Positions 4,415-5,089 of a DNA stretch of 5,089 nucleotides are shown piece after piece. The position numbers were made by a program, and so were the translations under genes. The DNA comes from Actinomycetes bacterium (lineage in GTDB: Bacteria; Actinomycetota; Thermoleophilia; Solirubrobacterales; Solirubrobacteraceae): the NCBI GenBank assembly GCA_023404805.1, contig JAEYAL010000346.1, positions 1 to 5,089 on the forward strand. Reading direction: 5' to 3'. Position 1 is the first letter of the stretch; every line of letters begins with the position of its first letter. The notes beneath the pieces were generated by a model. The model was not told the DNA's origin and made no database searches. It saw only the letters and a program-made list of their open reading frames with translations.

Positions 4415-5089
4415 ATGAGTGATGCGGCGCCCGAGGCCCAGGCAGACGACGCCAAGGCGTACCACGGCGGGCCAGGTTCGGGCCCGAAGATCGCCGAGCC
4501 GACGCATGAGCCGGCGCCCGCCCGGCGCCGCACACCCGGCGAGGAGGCGCGGACGCTCGTCGCCGCGGCGAAGTCCGGGTCGCTCGCGTCGCTGTCGGAC
4601 GACGGGACGCCGTGGGCGTCGATCGTCACCTTCGGCGCGACGGGCGCGGGGGAGCCGGTCCTCGTGGTGTCGACGATGGCCGAGCACGGCCGCAACCTCG
4701 CCCGCGAGCCGCGCTGCAGCATCGCCATCGCCGAGCCGGTGCCGGACGGCGAGGACCCGCTCGACCGCGCCCGGATCACGCTCGCGGGCCATGTGATCGT
4801 GCCCGAGGGCGAAGAGGCCGAGGCGGCCCTCGACGCCCATGCGGCGCACTACCCGTTCGCCCGCGGCTACGCGGCCTACGCCGACTTCCGGACGTACGTG
4901 CTGCGCGTCGAGCGCGTGCGCTGGGTCGGCGGGTTCGCGCGCATGAGCACCGTCGAAGCCGACGACTACGCGTCGGCCGAGACCGACCCGACCGCGCCCG
5001 GCGCCGCCTACGCCCGGCAGCACCTCAACGACGACCACGCCGATGCGGTCCTGCTCTGGGCTCAGACCGTCGGCGGCTACGCCGACGCG
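4415..5089 (+). CDS. HugZ-like PNP-oxidase-fold protein with DUF2470 domain (3' end missing)
   Basis: The frame runs 225 codons from ATG 4415 to the window end without a stop. Residues 1-42 are Ala/Pro/Glu-rich and probably disordered. Residues about 43-180 match the split-barrel (pyridoxamine-phosphate-oxidase-like) fold of the HugZ group: a helix with ARTLVAAAKSGSLASLS (45-61), PWASIVTF (66-73), STMAEHGRNLAREPRCSI (86-103), then a strand block RARITLAGH (118-126) and WVGGFARM (170-177). HLNDDHADAVLLWAQ (203-217) is the signature start of DUF2470. This two-domain plan occurs in HugZ heme-degrading proteins and in the plant glutamyl-tRNA-reductase-binding protein, both heme-related; true pyridoxamine phosphate oxidase activity is unlikely. 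Whether this copy cleaves heme, only binds it, or uses a flavin cannot be read, and the remaining C-terminus is not in view. ATG 4415 is supported by the -10 box seven bases upstream and the lack of another good start nearby. Confidence 0.85.
   Translation, partial: MSDAAPEAQADDAKAYHGGPGSGPKIAEPTHEPAPARRRTPGEEARTLVAAAKSGSLASLSDDGTPWASIVTFGATGAGEPVLVVSTMAEHGRNLAREPRCSIAIAEPVPDGEDPLDRARITLAGHVIVPEGEEAEAALDAHAAHYPFARGYAAYADFRTYVLRVERVRWVGGFARMSTVEADDYASAETDPTAPGAAYARQHLNDDHADAVLLWAQTVGGYADA

Noticed and set aside
3805..4779. A 324-codon open frame on the - strand across the M50 gene and the start of the HugZ-like gene
   Set aside because: It is Arg/Pro/Ala-rich, low in complexity, and crosses two well-supported genes and their promoter region.
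4139..5038. A 299-codon open frame on the - strand opposite the HugZ-like gene
   Set aside because: The + strand frame has conserved HugZ and DUF2470 motifs, and the antisense product has the Arg/Val/Gly/Ala-rich look of a high-GC shadow.

Overview
This window is a piece of a very GC-rich genome. Codon third positions are almost all G or C, every stop codon seen is TGA, and two genes have short leaderless-type promoters. Together with the protein families present, this suggests an actinomycete-phylum bacterium. A Thermoleophilia / Solirubrobacterales member is my best guess, but that rests on general impression and not on a marker gene. No rRNA, tRNA, CRISPR array, insertion sequence or phage gene is visible.

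Layout from left to right. (1) The end of a secreted-type serine beta-lactamase / DD-peptidase family hydrolase on the + strand (2-1033), whose start lies outside the window. (2) A large secreted protein of 791 residues on the - strand (1023-3398), which overlaps gene 1 tail to tail by 11 bases. It has a signal peptide, a zinc-phospholipase-C / Het-C-like helical domain, a C2-like half, a PLAT domain resembling that of clostridial alpha-toxin, what looks like the second C2 half, a Pro/Thr linker and a CARDB domain. (3) A 174-base spacer (3399-3572) holding a striking 41-base imperfect palindrome. (4) A membrane-embedded M50B-type zinc metallopeptidase on the - strand (3573-4304). (5) A 110-base divergent promoter region with TANNNT -10 boxes 6-7 bases before both start codons. 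(6) The start of a HugZ-like flavin/heme split-barrel protein with a DUF2470 domain on the + strand (4415 to the window end), which runs off the right edge.

The genes do not form an obvious pathway. Genes 1 and 2 converge without room for a terminator. The M50 gene and the phospholipase-like gene are co-directional but separated by the palindrome, which may end transcription of the first or control the second. The M50 and HugZ-like genes are divergent. The most unusual item is the phospholipase-like protein: an alpha-toxin-type catalytic-plus-PLAT plan in a probable soil actinobacterium, with the PLAT domain apparently inserted inside a C2-like domain and a CARDB tail added. Functions come from motif recognition by eye and were not checked against databases.
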